From Pseudomonas saponiphila (GTDB lineage Bacteria > Pseudomonadota > Gammaproteobacteria > Pseudomonadales > Pseudomonadaceae): a stretch of 64,000 bases of DNA. This document shows, piece by piece, positions 34,776 to 43,581 of the stretch. The notes under the pieces were generated by a model. That model was not told the DNA's origin. It worked only from the letters and a program-made list of their open reading frames with translations, and searched no databases. Location of the stretch: NCBI RefSeq assembly GCF_900105185.1, contig NZ_FNTJ01000001.1, forward strand, positions 496,001 to 560,000. Reading direction: 5' to 3'. The first letter of the stretch is position 1; each line of letters starts with the position of its first letter. A program made the translations under genes and the position numbers.

Positions 34776-34797
34776 GGCTCTTTAAGAGATTTGTCGA

Positions 34798-35274
34798 ATG
34801 ACCCTGAAGACCATCGAAGGTACCTTCATCGCCCCTAAAGGCCGCTATGCCCTGGTGGTCGGCCGTTTCAACAGCTTCGTCGTCGAAAGCCTGGTCAGCG
34901 GCGCGGTTGACGCCCTGGTTCGCCACGGCGTGAGCGAAAGCGACATCACCATCATCCGTGCCCCTGGCGCCTTCGAAATTCCGTTGGTCGCGCAGAAAGT
35001 TGCACAAAAGGGTGAGTTCGCGGCGATCGTCGCCCTGGGCGCGGTCATTCGTGGCGGTACTCCGCACTTCGAATACGTGGCCGGCGAGTGCACCAAGGGC
35101 CTGGCCCAGGTGTCCATGGAATTCGGCGTGCCAGTGGCCTTCGGCGTGCTGACCGTTGATTCGATCGAACAAGCCATCGAGCGTTCCGGCACCAAGGCCG
35201 GCAACAAAGGTGCTGAAGCTGCCCTGTCCGCCCTGGAAATGGTCAGCCTGCTGGCGCAGTTGGAGGCCAAGTGA
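34798..35274 (+). CDS. ribH: 6,7-dimethyl-8-ribityllumazine synthase
   Basis: 158 residues. Substrate-binding segments of lumazine synthase: [45 protein letters not shown] with the catalytic His of the EYV-adjacent region, and [20 protein letters not shown]. Joins the RibB and RibD pathway products to make lumazine for RibE. Stop overlaps the GTG of nusB (GTGA). Confidence 0.97.
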   Translation: MTLKTIEGTFIAPKGRYALVVGRFNSFVVESLVSGAVDALVRHGVSESDITIIRAPGAFEIPLVAQKVAQKGEFAAIVALGAVIRGGTPHFEYVAGECTKGLAQVSMEFGVPVAFGVLTVDSIEQAIERSGTKAGNKGAEAALSALEMVSLLAQLEAK

Positions 35275-35771
35275 TTAGCGACGATAGCGATCGTTTCAAC
35301 CCGCGCGATCCCAAGCCTGCCAACGCCGGCAAGCCATCCAAGAGCGCCAAGCGTCGCGAAGCCCGTCAGCTCGCGACCCAGGCGCTGTATCAATGGCACA
35401 TGGCCAAGCACTCGCTGAACGAGATCGAAGCGCAGTTTCGGGTCGACAACGATTTCACTGATATCGACGGCGCCTACTTCCGGGAGATCCTGCACGGGGT
35501 TCCGGCCAACAAGAACGAGATCGACACCGCGCTCGTGCCTTGCCTGGACCTCGCCATCGACGAGCTGGACCCGGTTGAACTGGCGGTTCTGCGCCTGTCC
35601 ACCTGGGAGCTGCTCAAGCGCGTCGACGTGCCGTACCGTGTTGTGATCAACGAAGGTATCGAACTGGCCAAGGTCTTCGGTTCCACCGATGGCCACAAGT
35701 TCGTCAACGGTGTTCTCGACAAGCTGGCACCGCGCCTGCGCGAAGCTGAAGTGAAGGCGTTCAAGCGCTGA
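35271..35771 (+). CDS. nusB: Transcription antitermination factor NusB
   Basis: 166 residues from GTG 35271, overlapping the ribH stop. Basic N-terminus with [18 protein letters not shown] (boxA RNA-binding helix), later [19 protein letters not shown] and [29 protein letters not shown], all typical of NusB. Acts with NusE/S10 in rRNA antitermination. The coupling to rib genes is widespread. Confidence 0.97.
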   Translation: MISDDSDRFNPRDPKPANAGKPSKSAKRREARQLATQALYQWHMAKHSLNEIEAQFRVDNDFTDIDGAYFREILHGVPANKNEIDTALVPCLDLAIDELDPVELAVLRLSTWELLKRVDVPYRVVINEGIELAKVFGSTDGHKFVNGVLDKLAPRLREAEVKAFKR

Positions 35772-35789
35772 TCCGCGCTTGCAGCTGCC

Positions 35790-36755
35790 ATGGGCGAGTT
35801 TGAGCTGATCCGTCATTACTTCGCTGCCGCGCCCTGTGCGCAAGGCGGCGAGGGTATTGCCCTGGGGATTGGCGATGACTGCGCCTTGCTGGCGGTTGCA
35901 CCTGGCGAGCAGTTGGCGATTTCCACCGACACCCTGGTGGCGGGCGTGCATTTCGCCGATCCCTGCGAGCCCTTTCTTCTAGGCCAACGCTCTCTGGCGG
36001 TGGCTGTCAGCGACCTGGCCGCCATGGGCGCCACGCCGCTGGCCTTTACCCTGGCCCTGACCCTGCCGACGGTGAGTACCGATTGGCTGCAGGCCTATGC
36101 CCGCGGCTTGAACCTCATGGCCCAGGACTGTGGTGTGCGCCTGATCGGCGGCGACACCACTCGCGGCCCGCTGACCTTGACCCTGACCGTGTTCGGACGG
36201 GTTCCCGGCGGCCAGGCCCTGACCCGCAGCGGCGCCCGTGCCGGCGACCTGCTGTGTGTCGGTGGCGAGTTGGGCAATGCGGCCGGCGCCTTGCCGCTGG
36301 TCCTGGGGCAGCGCCGTGCCGAGGCGGCTGTCGCCGAGCCGTTGCTGGCCCACTACTGGTCGCCCCAACCGCAGTTGGCCCTGGGTCAGGCCCTGAGAGG
36401 CAAGGCCAGCGCCGCCCTGGATATTTCCGATGGCCTGCTGGCCGATTGCGGGCATATCGCCGCCGCCTCGGCGGTGGCCGTGCAACTGGACCTGGAAAAA
36501 CTGCCCCTGTCTGCGGCGCTGCTCAGTTTTCTGGGGCTGGAAGGTGCTCGCGCCGCCGCCCTGAGCGGGGGCGACGACTATGTCCTGGCCTTCACCCTGC
36601 CGCCTGCCGAACTGGCACCGCTGCAGGCGGCGGGTTGGCCGGTGCACGTGGTGGGGCGAGTTCTGGCGGGGCGCGGGGTGACCCTGCTGGATGCCGGCGG
36701 CCAGGACATCACCCCCGACACTCGGGGTTATCAACACTTTCCGGAGACACCGTGA
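35790..36755 (+). CDS. thiL: Thiamine-monophosphate kinase
   Basis: 321 residues. Starts MGEFELIRHYF; catalytic-metal segments GIGDDCALL, STDTLVAGVHF, VAVSDLAAMGATP, LIGGDTTRGPLTLTLTVFG, ALDISDGLLADCGHI and LSGGDDYVLAFT follow in the order of ThiL/PurM-type kinases. Phosphorylates thiamine monophosphate to thiamine diphosphate. Overlaps pgpA by 4 bp (GTGA). Confidence 0.97.
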   Translation: MGEFELIRHYFAAAPCAQGGEGIALGIGDDCALLAVAPGEQLAISTDTLVAGVHFADPCEPFLLGQRSLAVAVSDLAAMGATPLAFTLALTLPTVSTDWLQAYARGLNLMAQDCGVRLIGGDTTRGPLTLTLTVFGRVPGGQALTRSGARAGDLLCVGGELGNAAGALPLVLGQRRAEAAVAEPLLAHYWSPQPQLALGQALRGKASAALDISDGLLADCGHIAAASAVAVQLDLEKLPLSAALLSFLGLEGARAAALSGGDDYVLAFTLPPAELAPLQAAGWPVHVVGRVLAGRGVTLLDAGGQDITPDTRGYQHFPETP

Positions 36756-37255
36756 CAGATCATCCCAAACAGGTCCCGGCGGAGTTCGTACCGCCGTCGG
36801 TCTGGCGCAATCCCTGGCACTTCCTGGCTTTCGGCTTCGGTTCCGGCACCTTGCCCAAGGCGCCCGGCACCTGGGGCTCGCTGGTTGCGCTACCCTTTAT
36901 CCCGCTGTGGCAGATGCTGCCGGACTGGGGCTACTGGCTGATGCTCGGCATCACCATGCTGTTTGGCTTCTGGCTGTGCGGCAAGGTGGCCGATGATCTG
37001 CGGGTGCATGACCACGAAGGCATCGTCTGGGACGAAATGGTCGGCATGTGGATCACCCTGTGGCTGGTGCCTGAAGGATGGTACTGGCTGTTGGCGGGGT
37101 TCCTGATGTTCCGCTTCTTCGACATTCTCAAGCCGTGGCCGATTCGCTGGGTCGACCGGCATGTGCATGGCGGTGTCGGCATCATGCTCGACGACGTGCT
37201 GGCCGGTGTGTTCGCCTGGCTGGCGATGCAAGGCTTGGTTTGGTGTTTCAACTGA
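36752..37255 (+). CDS. pgpA: Phosphatidylglycerophosphatase A
   Basis: 167 residues from GTG 36752. Three to four membrane helices and the PgpA pattern GFGSGTLPKAPGTWGSLVA, then HDHEGIVWDEMVGMW (acidic catalytic segment) and RFFDILKPWPIRWVDR with HGGVGIMLDDVLAG. Removes phosphate from phosphatidylglycerol phosphate in the inner membrane. Confidence 0.95.
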   Translation: MTDHPKQVPAEFVPPSVWRNPWHFLAFGFGSGTLPKAPGTWGSLVALPFIPLWQMLPDWGYWLMLGITMLFGFWLCGKVADDLRVHDHEGIVWDEMVGMWITLWLVPEGWYWLLAGFLMFRFFDILKPWPIRWVDRHVHGGVGIMLDDVLAGVFAWLAMQGLVWCFN

Positions 37256-37265
37256 GAGGTTAGGC

Positions 37266-38021
37266 ATGGATGTGCGCCGCGTGCTGCTGGTACTGCTGGT
37301 TGTCTGGAGCTGCGGCGTCCGGGCCAATGAGTTGCCGGCGCAACCCGGGCAGATCCGCATCGCCAGTGAAGAATGGAGCCAGTACACCGAAGCCAATGGC
37401 GAAGGACTGGCCTGGGACATTCTGCGTGAGGTGTTCGAGCCCCAAGGGGTACGCATCGAGCGCAGCAGTGTGCCCTACACCCGTTCGGTGGGCCTGGTGC
37501 AGCGTGGTGAAGCGGATGCGCAAGTGGGCGCCTATCGTGATGAAACCCCCGGTCTGCTGTATCCGCGCTGGAACTACGACACCGACCATATCTACTCCCT
37601 GGGGCTGGCCAGCAATCCCGAGCTGACCCTGGCCAACCTCGGCAGTTACCGTCTGGTCTGGGTGCGTGGCTACAAGTACCAGGACTACCTGCCCAACGCC
37701 CGGCGCTACAACGAGATTCGCCGGCGCATCGGCATCCTGCCGATGTTGCAGTACGGCCGGGCCGACTATTACATCGACGCCCAGACCGAGATCAGCTACG
37801 TGCTCGGACAAGCCCAGGACCCGAGCCAGTTCAAGATCAGCCATCTGGCCGAGCTGCCCCTGTACCTGGGCTTTGCCGACAACCCCCGCGGTCGGGCCCT
37901 GCTTGCCTTGTATGACCGCCGCATGGAGCAGTTGGTGAAAGACGGTGTCCTGCGTCCGATCTTTCAGCGTTGGAAGCAGCCCTATCCCTTTGACGACAGC
38001 CGCCAGCCGGCGGTCCGTTGA
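37266..38021 (+). CDS. Periplasmic substrate-binding-like protein (SBP family 3)
   Basis: 251 residues with signal peptide MDVRRVLLVLLVVWSCGVRA. The mature protein follows the type II amino-acid-binding fold: IRIASEEWSQYTE, GLAWDILREVFEPQG, PYTRSVGLVQRGEADAQVGAY, and LRPIFQRWKQPYPF at the end. There is no transport gene next to it; such stand-alone members are common in Pseudomonas and may be orphan binding proteins or sensors. It follows pgpA by 10 bp, so is probably in the same transcript. The ligand is unknown. Confidence 0.82.
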   Translation: MDVRRVLLVLLVVWSCGVRANELPAQPGQIRIASEEWSQYTEANGEGLAWDILREVFEPQGVRIERSSVPYTRSVGLVQRGEADAQVGAYRDETPGLLYPRWNYDTDHIYSLGLASNPELTLANLGSYRLVWVRGYKYQDYLPNARRYNEIRRRIGILPMLQYGRADYYIDAQTEISYVLGQAQDPSQFKISHLAELPLYLGFADNPRGRALLALYDRRMEQLVKDGVLRPIFQRWKQPYPFDDSRQPAVR

Positions 38022-38134
38022 TCAAACTTATCGATCTTTATCTCCGATAATTCAGCCTAAGCGTGCAGTGGAGGCTGCTGTTACAATGCCGCCTCTGCGA
38101 ATCTCCAGTCCTCATACAGATCAGGAGCACAACA

Positions 38135-38752
38135 GTGCCCGTCGTTTTTGTTGCCGCTTCCAAGCTGCCTACGCCTTTTGCGCAATTCACCATGCATGGT
38201 TTTCTTGATGAAACCACCGGTCGCGAGCACGTGGTGCTCAGCCTGGGGGACATCGCCGATGGCGCGCCGGTTCTCGGCCGCCTGCACTCCGAATGCCTGA
38301 CCGGCGACGCCCTGTTCAGCCAGCGCTGCGATTGCGGCTCGCAACTGGAAGCCGCACTGCGCGCGATAGCCCGGGAAGGTCGCGGGGTGCTGCTGTACCT
38401 GCGTCAGGAAGGTCGCGGCATTGGCCTGCTGAACAAGATCCGTGCCTACGAGCTGCAAGATGGCGGCGCCGATACCGTGGAAGCCAACGAGCGTCTGGGC
38501 TTTGCCGCGGACCAGCGTGACTACGCCATGTGCCTGCCGATGCTTGAGCACCTGGGGGTCAAGTCCCTGCGGCTGATGACCAACAACCCGCGCAAGGTCA
38601 GGGCATTGACCGACATGGGCATCCAGGTTGCCGAACGGGTGCCGCTGCACACCGGGCACAACCCCCACAACAAGCTGTACCTGGCGACCAAGGCCAGCAA
38701 GCTCGACCACATGATGGGCAACGAGCACCAGGGCGAGGTCGACCGCGCGTGA
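38135..38752 (+). CDS. ribA: GTP cyclohydrolase II
   Basis: 205 residues from GTG 38135 (CAGGAG upstream). Zinc ligands Cys54, Cys65 and Cys67 are in [37 protein letters not shown] is the GTP-binding/catalytic segment with Arg and Tyr. Catalyses the first step of riboflavin synthesis. This stand-alone enzyme makes up for the inactive RibA-type half of the RibBA protein. A TACAAT hexamer at 38082-38087 is a possible -10 for its own promoter. Confidence 0.96.
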   Translation: MPVVFVAASKLPTPFAQFTMHGFLDETTGREHVVLSLGDIADGAPVLGRLHSECLTGDALFSQRCDCGSQLEAALRAIAREGRGVLLYLRQEGRGIGLLNKIRAYELQDGGADTVEANERLGFAADQRDYAMCLPMLEHLGVKSLRLMTNNPRKVRALTDMGIQVAERVPLHTGHNPHNKLYLATKASKLDHMMGNEHQGEVDRA

Positions 38753-39168
38753 CTCGGGGTCAAGTCAAGCGCCGCCTGGCCGTCAGTTGGTGGCAGTACC
38801 TGGCCCTGGCCTTGCTGCCGCTGTTTGTGATCAACCTGGTGTTTGGTCAGGGCGAGGCGTTGATGCCCGTGCTGGCGATGCCATTCTTTATCGCCGGTAC
38901 GGCCTCGATGTTCGTCAGCCTGCGTTTTTTCAACGGCTACAAGCATGCCTTGATCGCCGCCGGCAAAGCCCTCGATACCCCTGAGGAGCCTGCCGCCTGG
39001 ATCACCCTGGCGGCCCGTCGTCGCGCCGCCTTCCTGGCGGCATCGTTGCCCGCCTGGATCGGTGCCCTGGCGGTGTTCGTCGGCCTGGAAGCGGTGCCGC
39101 TGATGCTCCTGGCGCTGTCCACCGCGGTGCTGTTCTACCTCTACCGTATTCCTCGTCAGCTCGGCTGA
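38749..39168 (+). CDS. Small inner membrane protein, conserved hypothetical
   Basis: 139 residues from GTG 38749, overlapping the ribA stop. Four predicted membrane helices in two pairs: [16 protein letters not shown] and [17 protein letters not shown], then [18 protein letters not shown] and [17 protein letters not shown]. No known motif. It lies between ribA and the btuF-like gene and touches both, so is co-transcribed; similar genes occur at this position in other pseudomonads (PA4046 as I recall). Confidence 0.8.
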   Translation: MTRGQVKRRLAVSWWQYLALALLPLFVINLVFGQGEALMPVLAMPFFIAGTASMFVSLRFFNGYKHALIAAGKALDTPEEPAAWITLAARRRAAFLAASLPAWIGALAVFVGLEAVPLMLLALSTAVLFYLYRIPRQLG

Positions 39169-39965
39169 TGTGGCGCTGGCTGGCGGTCCTGTGCCTGCTG
39201 GTCGGCACTCCGGCGCTGGCGGCGCCGCGGGTGGTCAGCCTGGCGCCTTCACTGTCGGAGATTGTCGTAGAACTGGGCGCCGCCGATCGGCTGGTCGGGG
39301 TGCTGGATGCCGGTGAACGGCCGCCGGAGCTCAAGGACGTGCCCTCGGTCGGGCGTTACGGCCAACTGGATATCGAGCGTCTGCTCAGCCTCAAGCCCGA
39401 TTTGCTATTGCTCTGGCCCGGCAGCGTCGGCCCGGCCCAGCGTGATCAGCTGGTCCGCCTGGGCATTCCTACCTATGTTGCCGAACCCCATGATTTCCAG
39501 CAGTTGCTGGCGCAGATCGCCGAGATCGGGCAGCGCCTGGGCCGGCCTGAGGCGGGCCGGCAACTATCGACACAGCTGAGTGCGCAGTTGGCCGGCTTGC
39601 GTGAGCGCTACCACCGCGATCCCCAGTTGCCGGTGTTCTATCAGGTCTTGGATCAGCCGTTGTACACCGTGGGCGGTGGACAGATCATCAGCGCCGCCTT
39701 GAGCGTGTGTGGTGCCCGCAACGTGTTTGCCGAGCAGTCGTTGCCGGCGCCGCAGGTCAGCATCGAGTCGGTGCTGCAGCGCAACCCCCAGGCGATCCTG
39801 GCCACCGACCAGGGGCAGCTGGATGCCTGGAAAGCCTGGCCGCAGATTGCGGCGGTGCAGCAGGGGCGGTTGTTGTTGGTCAAGGACAAGGGGCTGGAGC
39901 GACCCAGCGGGCAGATGATTGCGGCGACGGCTAAGCTCTGCGCCTTGATTGCGCCCGAGCGCTGA
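39168..39965 (+). CDS. btuF: Cobalamin-binding periplasmic protein, BtuF-like
   Basis: 265 residues. Signal peptide [18 protein letters not shown]. The mature protein starts PRVVSLAPSLSEIVVELGAADRLVGVL, a class III (BtuF/FhuD) binding protein opening, with DIERLLSLKPDLLLLWPG, PTYVAEPHDFQQLLAQIAEIG and YTVGGGQIISAALSVCGARNVF following. Expected to hand vitamin B12 to the BtuCD importer. No btuCD is nearby, but the pseudogene of a B12-receptor-like barrel lies immediately downstream on the other strand. Confidence 0.85.
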   Translation: MWRWLAVLCLLVGTPALAAPRVVSLAPSLSEIVVELGAADRLVGVLDAGERPPELKDVPSVGRYGQLDIERLLSLKPDLLLLWPGSVGPAQRDQLVRLGIPTYVAEPHDFQQLLAQIAEIGQRLGRPEAGRQLSTQLSAQLAGLRERYHRDPQLPVFYQVLDQPLYTVGGGQIISAALSVCGARNVFAEQSLPAPQVSIESVLQRNPQAILATDQGQLDAWKAWPQIAAVQQGRLLLVKDKGLERPSGQMIAATAKLCALIAPER

Positions 39966-40000
39966 GCCCGGGTCGCCGCCAAGCCGGTTACCGAGTTGTT

Positions 40001-40024
40001 GTAGGAGCCGGCTTGCCGGCGAAG
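40001..40024. repeat. REP element
   Basis: GTAGGAGCCGGCTTGCCGGC plus GAAG, the standard Pseudomonas REP form, in the gap after btuF. Confidence 0.75.
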
Positions 40025-40034
40025 GCAACGGACC

Positions 40035-40269
40035 TTACAGCTCAGGTGTCCAGGTCAGCCCGAGCATCCAGGTGCGGCCTTCGCTGCGGTAGCCATAGTC
40101 GTTGCCCTGGCAGCTGTTCTGCGCTCTGACGGTTGCGCGGGTCGATGATGGCCGCGCCAAGGCTGCTCTGCCAGCCGAACCACTCCTGCTTCAGGGTCGT
40201 TTCCAGGCCGTTGATTCTCGCCGAGCCGATGTTTTCCGGGCGCTGCGTGCCGGAGTCGAAGATGATCGC
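40035..40269 (-). pseudogene. btuB: Relic of a TonB-dependent receptor, probably btuB
   Basis: Two fragments of one outer membrane receptor remain on the minus strand. The segment 40269-40107 translates to IIFDSGTQRPENIGSARING and goes on with LETTLKQEWFGWQSSLGAAI. The segment 40106-40035, in another frame, reads NDYGYRSEGRTWMLGLTWTP and ends in a TAA stop after EL. Both look like parts of the C-terminal barrel of a B12 receptor (my recollection of Pseudomonas BtuB proteins); about 100 residues between them and the whole N-terminal part are missing. Position beside btuF supports the identity. Confidence 0.7.
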
Positions 40270-40272
40270 GCA

Positions 40273-40299
40273 GCGGACGCCCGCGAGCCAGGCGTCCGC
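40273..40299 (-). terminator. GC-rich hairpin after dxs
   Basis: GCGGACGCC-cgcgagcca-GGCGTCCGC, a 9-bp perfect stem, begins 16 bp past the dxs stop. It lacks a T-run, so a terminator role is possible only. Confidence 0.4.
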
Positions 40300-40314
40300 A
40301 GCCGAGTGTGGCGG

Positions 40315-42213
40315 TTACAGGTCCAGCAGCGCCAGGCGCTGGCGCACCGAAGCCTCGATGCCAGCTTCGTCGAGGCCGCACTCGGCGAGCATCTGCGCCG
40401 GCTTGGCGTGCTCGACGTAGGCGTCGGGCAAGCCCAGGTGCAGGATCGGCTTGAGGATGCTTTCGCGGGCCATAAACTCGCTGACCGCACCACCGGCGCC
40501 GCCCATGATGGCGTTCTCTTCGATGGTCACCAGCAGTTCATGGCTGCCGGCGATCTCGCGTACCAGGGCTTCATCCAGGGGTTTGACGAAACGCATGTCG
40601 ACCACGGTGGCGTCGAGTTTCTCGGCCACTTGCAGGGCTTCGGCCAGTTGCACGCCGAACACCAGCAGCGCGACCTGCTTGCCCTGGCGACGGATCACGC
40701 CCTTGCCGATCTCGATCGGCTCCAGGTCCTTGTCGATCGGCGCGTTGGGGCCGGTGCCGCGCGGGTAGCGCACGGCGGCGGGACCGTTGTACAGGTGCCC
40801 GGTGCTGAGCATCTTGCGCAACTCGTTCTCGTCGCTCGGGGTCATCACCAGCATGCCGGGAATGCAGCGCAGGAAGGACAGGTCGAAGCTGCCGGCGTGG
40901 GTCGGGCCGTCTTCGCCCACCAGCCCGGCGCGGTCGATGGCGAACAGCACGTCGAGGTTCTGCACCGCCACGTCGTGGATCAGTTGGTCATAGCCGCGCT
41001 GCAGGAAGGTGGAATAGATCGCCACCACCGGCTTGGCGCCTTCGCAGGCCATGCCGGCCGCCAGGGTCACCGCGTGCTGTTCGGCAATCGCCACGTCGAA
41101 GTAGCGCAGTGGGAAACGCTCGCTGAAGGCCACCAGGTCCGAGCCTTCCTTCATCGCCGGGGTAATACCCACCAGGCGCGGGTCGGCGGCGGCCATGTCG
41201 CACAGCCACTCGCCGAAGACGCCGGAATACTTCGGACCGCCGGCCTTTTTCGGCGCGGCCGCCGGAGCATCCAGGGGTTCCAGCTTGGTGATGGCGTGAT
41301 AGCCGATCGGGTCGACTTCCGCCGGGGCGAAGCCCTTGCCCTTCTTGGTCACCACATGCAGGAACTGCGGGCCCTTGAGGTCACGCATGTTGCGCAGGGT
41401 GGCGATCAGGGTCGGCAGGTCGTGGCCGTCGATGGGGCCGATGTAGTTCCAGCCCAGCTCTTCGAACAGGGTGCCGGGCACCAGCATGCCCTTGGCGTAT
41501 TCTTCGGTGCGGCGGGCGATTTCCCAGGCACCGGGCAGGCGCGACAGCACTTTCTTGCTGCCTTCGCGCATGCTGGCGTAGGTGCGGCTGGAGAGAATCT
41601 TGGCCAGGTAGTTGGACAGCCCGCCGACATTGCGCGAGATCGACATGTCGTTGTCGTTGAGGATCACCAGCATGTTGGCGTCCACTTCCGGCGCGTGGTT
41701 CAGCGCTTCGAAGGCCATGCCCGCGGTCAGGGCGCCGTCGCCGATCACGGCGATGGCCTTGCGCTCGCTGTGCTGCAGGCGGGCGGCGATGGCCATGCCC
41801 AGGGCAGCGCTGATGGAGGTGCTGGAGTGGCCGACGCCGAAGGTGTCGTACTCGCTCTCGGAGCGCCGCGGGAACGCCGCCAGGCCATCTTTCTGGCGCA
41901 GGCTGGCCATCTGTTCGCGACGACCGGTGAGGATCTTGTGCGGATACGCCTGGTGACCCACGTCCCACACCAGCCGGTCGTCCGGGGTGTCGAACACGTA
42001 ATGCAACGCGATGGTCAGCTCGATGACGCCAAGGCCGGCACCGAAGTGCCCGCCGGTCTGGCCGACCGTGTAGAGCAATTCCAGGCGCAATTCATCGGCC
42101 AGGGTTTCCAGCTCGGCTTCACCTAACCGGCGCAGGCCGTCCGGCGTCTGGGCACGGTCGAGCAGCGGGGTGGTCGGGCGTTTGCGGGGAATCTCATGAA
42201 ACGTCGTGGGCAT
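40315..42213 (-). CDS. dxs: 1-deoxy-D-xylulose-5-phosphate synthase
   Basis: 632 residues, normal length. [16 protein letters not shown] and [19 protein letters not shown] (ThDP binding GDG...N), [42 protein letters not shown] (catalytic Glu) and [14 protein letters not shown] are all present. Makes the first dedicated intermediate of the MEP isoprenoid pathway. It forms a minus-strand group with ispA and xseB upstream of it, separated from ispA by about 110 bp that hold a CGGTCCG-GGTG-CGGACCG hairpin (42304-42321). Confidence 0.97.
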   Translation of the reverse strand: MPTTFHEIPRKRPTTPLLDRAQTPDGLRRLGEAELETLADELRLELLYTVGQTGGHFGAGLGVIELTIALHYVFDTPDDRLVWDVGHQAYPHKILTGRREQMASLRQKDGLAAFPRRSESEYDTFGVGHSSTSISAALGMAIAARLQHSERKAIAVIGDGALTAGMAFEALNHAPEVDANMLVILNDNDMSISRNVGGLSNYLAKILSSRTYASMREGSKKVLSRLPGAWEIARRTEEYAKGMLVPGTLFEELGWNYIGPIDGHDLPTLIATLRNMRDLKGPQFLHVVTKKGKGFAPAEVDPIGYHAITKLEPLDAPAAAPKKAGGPKYSGVFGEWLCDMAAADPRLVGITPAMKEGSDLVAFSERFPLRYFDVAIAEQHAVTLAAGMACEGAKPVVAIYSTFLQRGYDQLIHDVAVQNLDVLFAIDRAGLVGEDGPTHAGSFDLSFLRCIPGMLVMTPSDENELRKMLSTGHLYNGPAAVRYPRGTGPNAPIDKDLEPIEIGKGVIRRQGKQVALLVFGVQLAEALQVAEKLDATVVDMRFVKPLDEALVREIAGSHELLVTIEENAIMGGAGGAVSEFMARESILKPILHLGLPDAYVEHAKPAQMLAECGLDEAGIEASVRQRLALLDL

Positions 42214-42325
42214 CAGGCGAATCGTTATAGGTATAGAAAGAGGCGGCAGTTTACCTTATGCATCGCAAGCTGCCCACGCAGAGCACCGAACTTGGCCGAT
42301 ATGCGGTCCGGGTGCGGACCGTCGA

Positions 42326-43213
42326 TCAGTGGCGGCGCTCGACGATATAGCGCGCCAGCTCGCGTAAGGGCTCGGCCGCTGCGTCAAACGGACGCAGCGC
42401 GTGCAGCGCCTGGTCCCGCAGCTCCAGAGCGTATTCCTTGGCCGCGGCCAGCCCCAGCAGCGCCGGGTAGGTCGGTTTGTCCCGGGCAATATCGGCGCCC
42501 TGGCGCTTGCCCAGGGTCGCGGTATCGCTTTCGACGTCGAGGATGTCGTCCTGCACCTGGAACGCCAGGCCGACAGCCTGGGCATAGGTCTGCAGGGATT
42601 TGAGCTCGTCTTTCTCGGCCCGACCGCTGGCCAGGGCGCCGAGGATCACGCTGGCTTCGATCAGCGCGCCGGTCTTGTGCCGATGCATGTATTCCAGGGC
42701 TTGCTGATCGAGCTTGAGGCCTACCGAGCCCAGGTCGATGGCCTGACCGCCCACCATGCCCGCCGGACCTGCGGCCTGGGCCAGGGTGGTGACCATGCGC
42801 AGGCGGATCTCGGCGCTGGCGTCGCTCAGGTTCGGGTCCAGCAGGGCACTGAAGGCCAGGCTCTGCAGGCCGTCGCCGGCGAGGATCGCGCAGGCTTCGT
42901 CGAAGGCTTTGTGGGTAGTGGGCTGGCCGCGACGCAGATCGTCATCGTCCATGGCCGGCAGGTCGTCGTGGACCAGGGAATAGGCGTGAATTAGTTCCAC
43001 CGCGCAGGCCGCGCCGTTGGCTTGCTCGGGCCTGCCGCCCAGGGCCTCGCAGGCGGCGTAGGCCAGCAGCGGGCGCACGCGCTTGCCGCCATTCATCACG
43101 CTGTAGCGCATGGCTTCATAAAGGCGGGCAAGTTCGGGGCTGGGCGCGCTGAACAGGGTGTGCATTGCCGCGTCGACGCGGGCCTGGCTGGCGGCCTGAT
43201 AGGCGGCAATCAT
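42326..43213 (-). CDS. ispA: Farnesyl diphosphate synthase (geranyltranstransferase)
   Basis: 295 residues from ATG 43213, which overlaps the xseB stop (ATGA). First Asp-rich motif in [15 protein letters not shown], second in [30 protein letters not shown] is the substrate-binding start. Makes farnesyl diphosphate from IPP and DMAPP. Confidence 0.96.
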   Translation of the reverse strand: MIAAYQAASQARVDAAMHTLFSAPSPELARLYEAMRYSVMNGGKRVRPLLAYAACEALGGRPEQANGAACAVELIHAYSLVHDDLPAMDDDDLRRGQPTTHKAFDEACAILAGDGLQSLAFSALLDPNLSDASAEIRLRMVTTLAQAAGPAGMVGGQAIDLGSVGLKLDQQALEYMHRHKTGALIEASVILGALASGRAEKDELKSLQTYAQAVGLAFQVQDDILDVESDTATLGKRQGADIARDKPTYPALLGLAAAKEYALELRDQALHALRPFDAAAEPLRELARYIVERRH

Positions 43214-43452
43214 TCTGGCTGTTCCGCGTCGAAGGGTTGCTCGGCCAGTTCGCCGTCGCGCTCCAGCAGGATCTGCACCTTCTGCTCGGCCTGGGCCAGC
43301 GCGGCCTGGCAATCACGGGTCAGGCCGATGCCTTGTTCAAAGGCGGTCAACGAGTCTTCCAGCGACAGCTCGCCGTTCTCCAGACGCTCGACCAGGGTTT
43401 GCAGGTCGGCGAGGGATTGTTCGAAATCTAAGGCAGCTTTTTTGCGGGCCAT
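43210..43452 (-). CDS. xseB: Exodeoxyribonuclease VII small subunit
   Basis: 80 residues. The [25 protein letters not shown] region (in two parts: residues ~10-20 and 21-34) and [15 protein letters not shown] are typical of XseB. Partner of the large subunit XseA, encoded elsewhere. First gene of the xseB-ispA-dxs group. Confidence 0.95.
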   Translation of the reverse strand: MARKKAALDFEQSLADLQTLVERLENGELSLEDSLTAFEQGIGLTRDCQAALAQAEQKVQILLERDGELAEQPFDAEQPE

Positions 43453-43581
43453 GGCGGCTATCCCGGTTGACGTTAAACCGGCGCGACACTAGCAGACACT
43501 GGGGTTTCGGGCAAATGAGAAGCGCTCGCTGGCACGCGTTTCACAGGCCCTGGCTCAGCGTCCAGTTGAGCCCTGCCTGAA

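Noticed and set aside
37256..38134. Cobalamin riboswitch near the ribA-btuF genes
   Set aside because: No B12-box-like sequence was seen in the short gaps; btuF is translationally joined to the gene before it.
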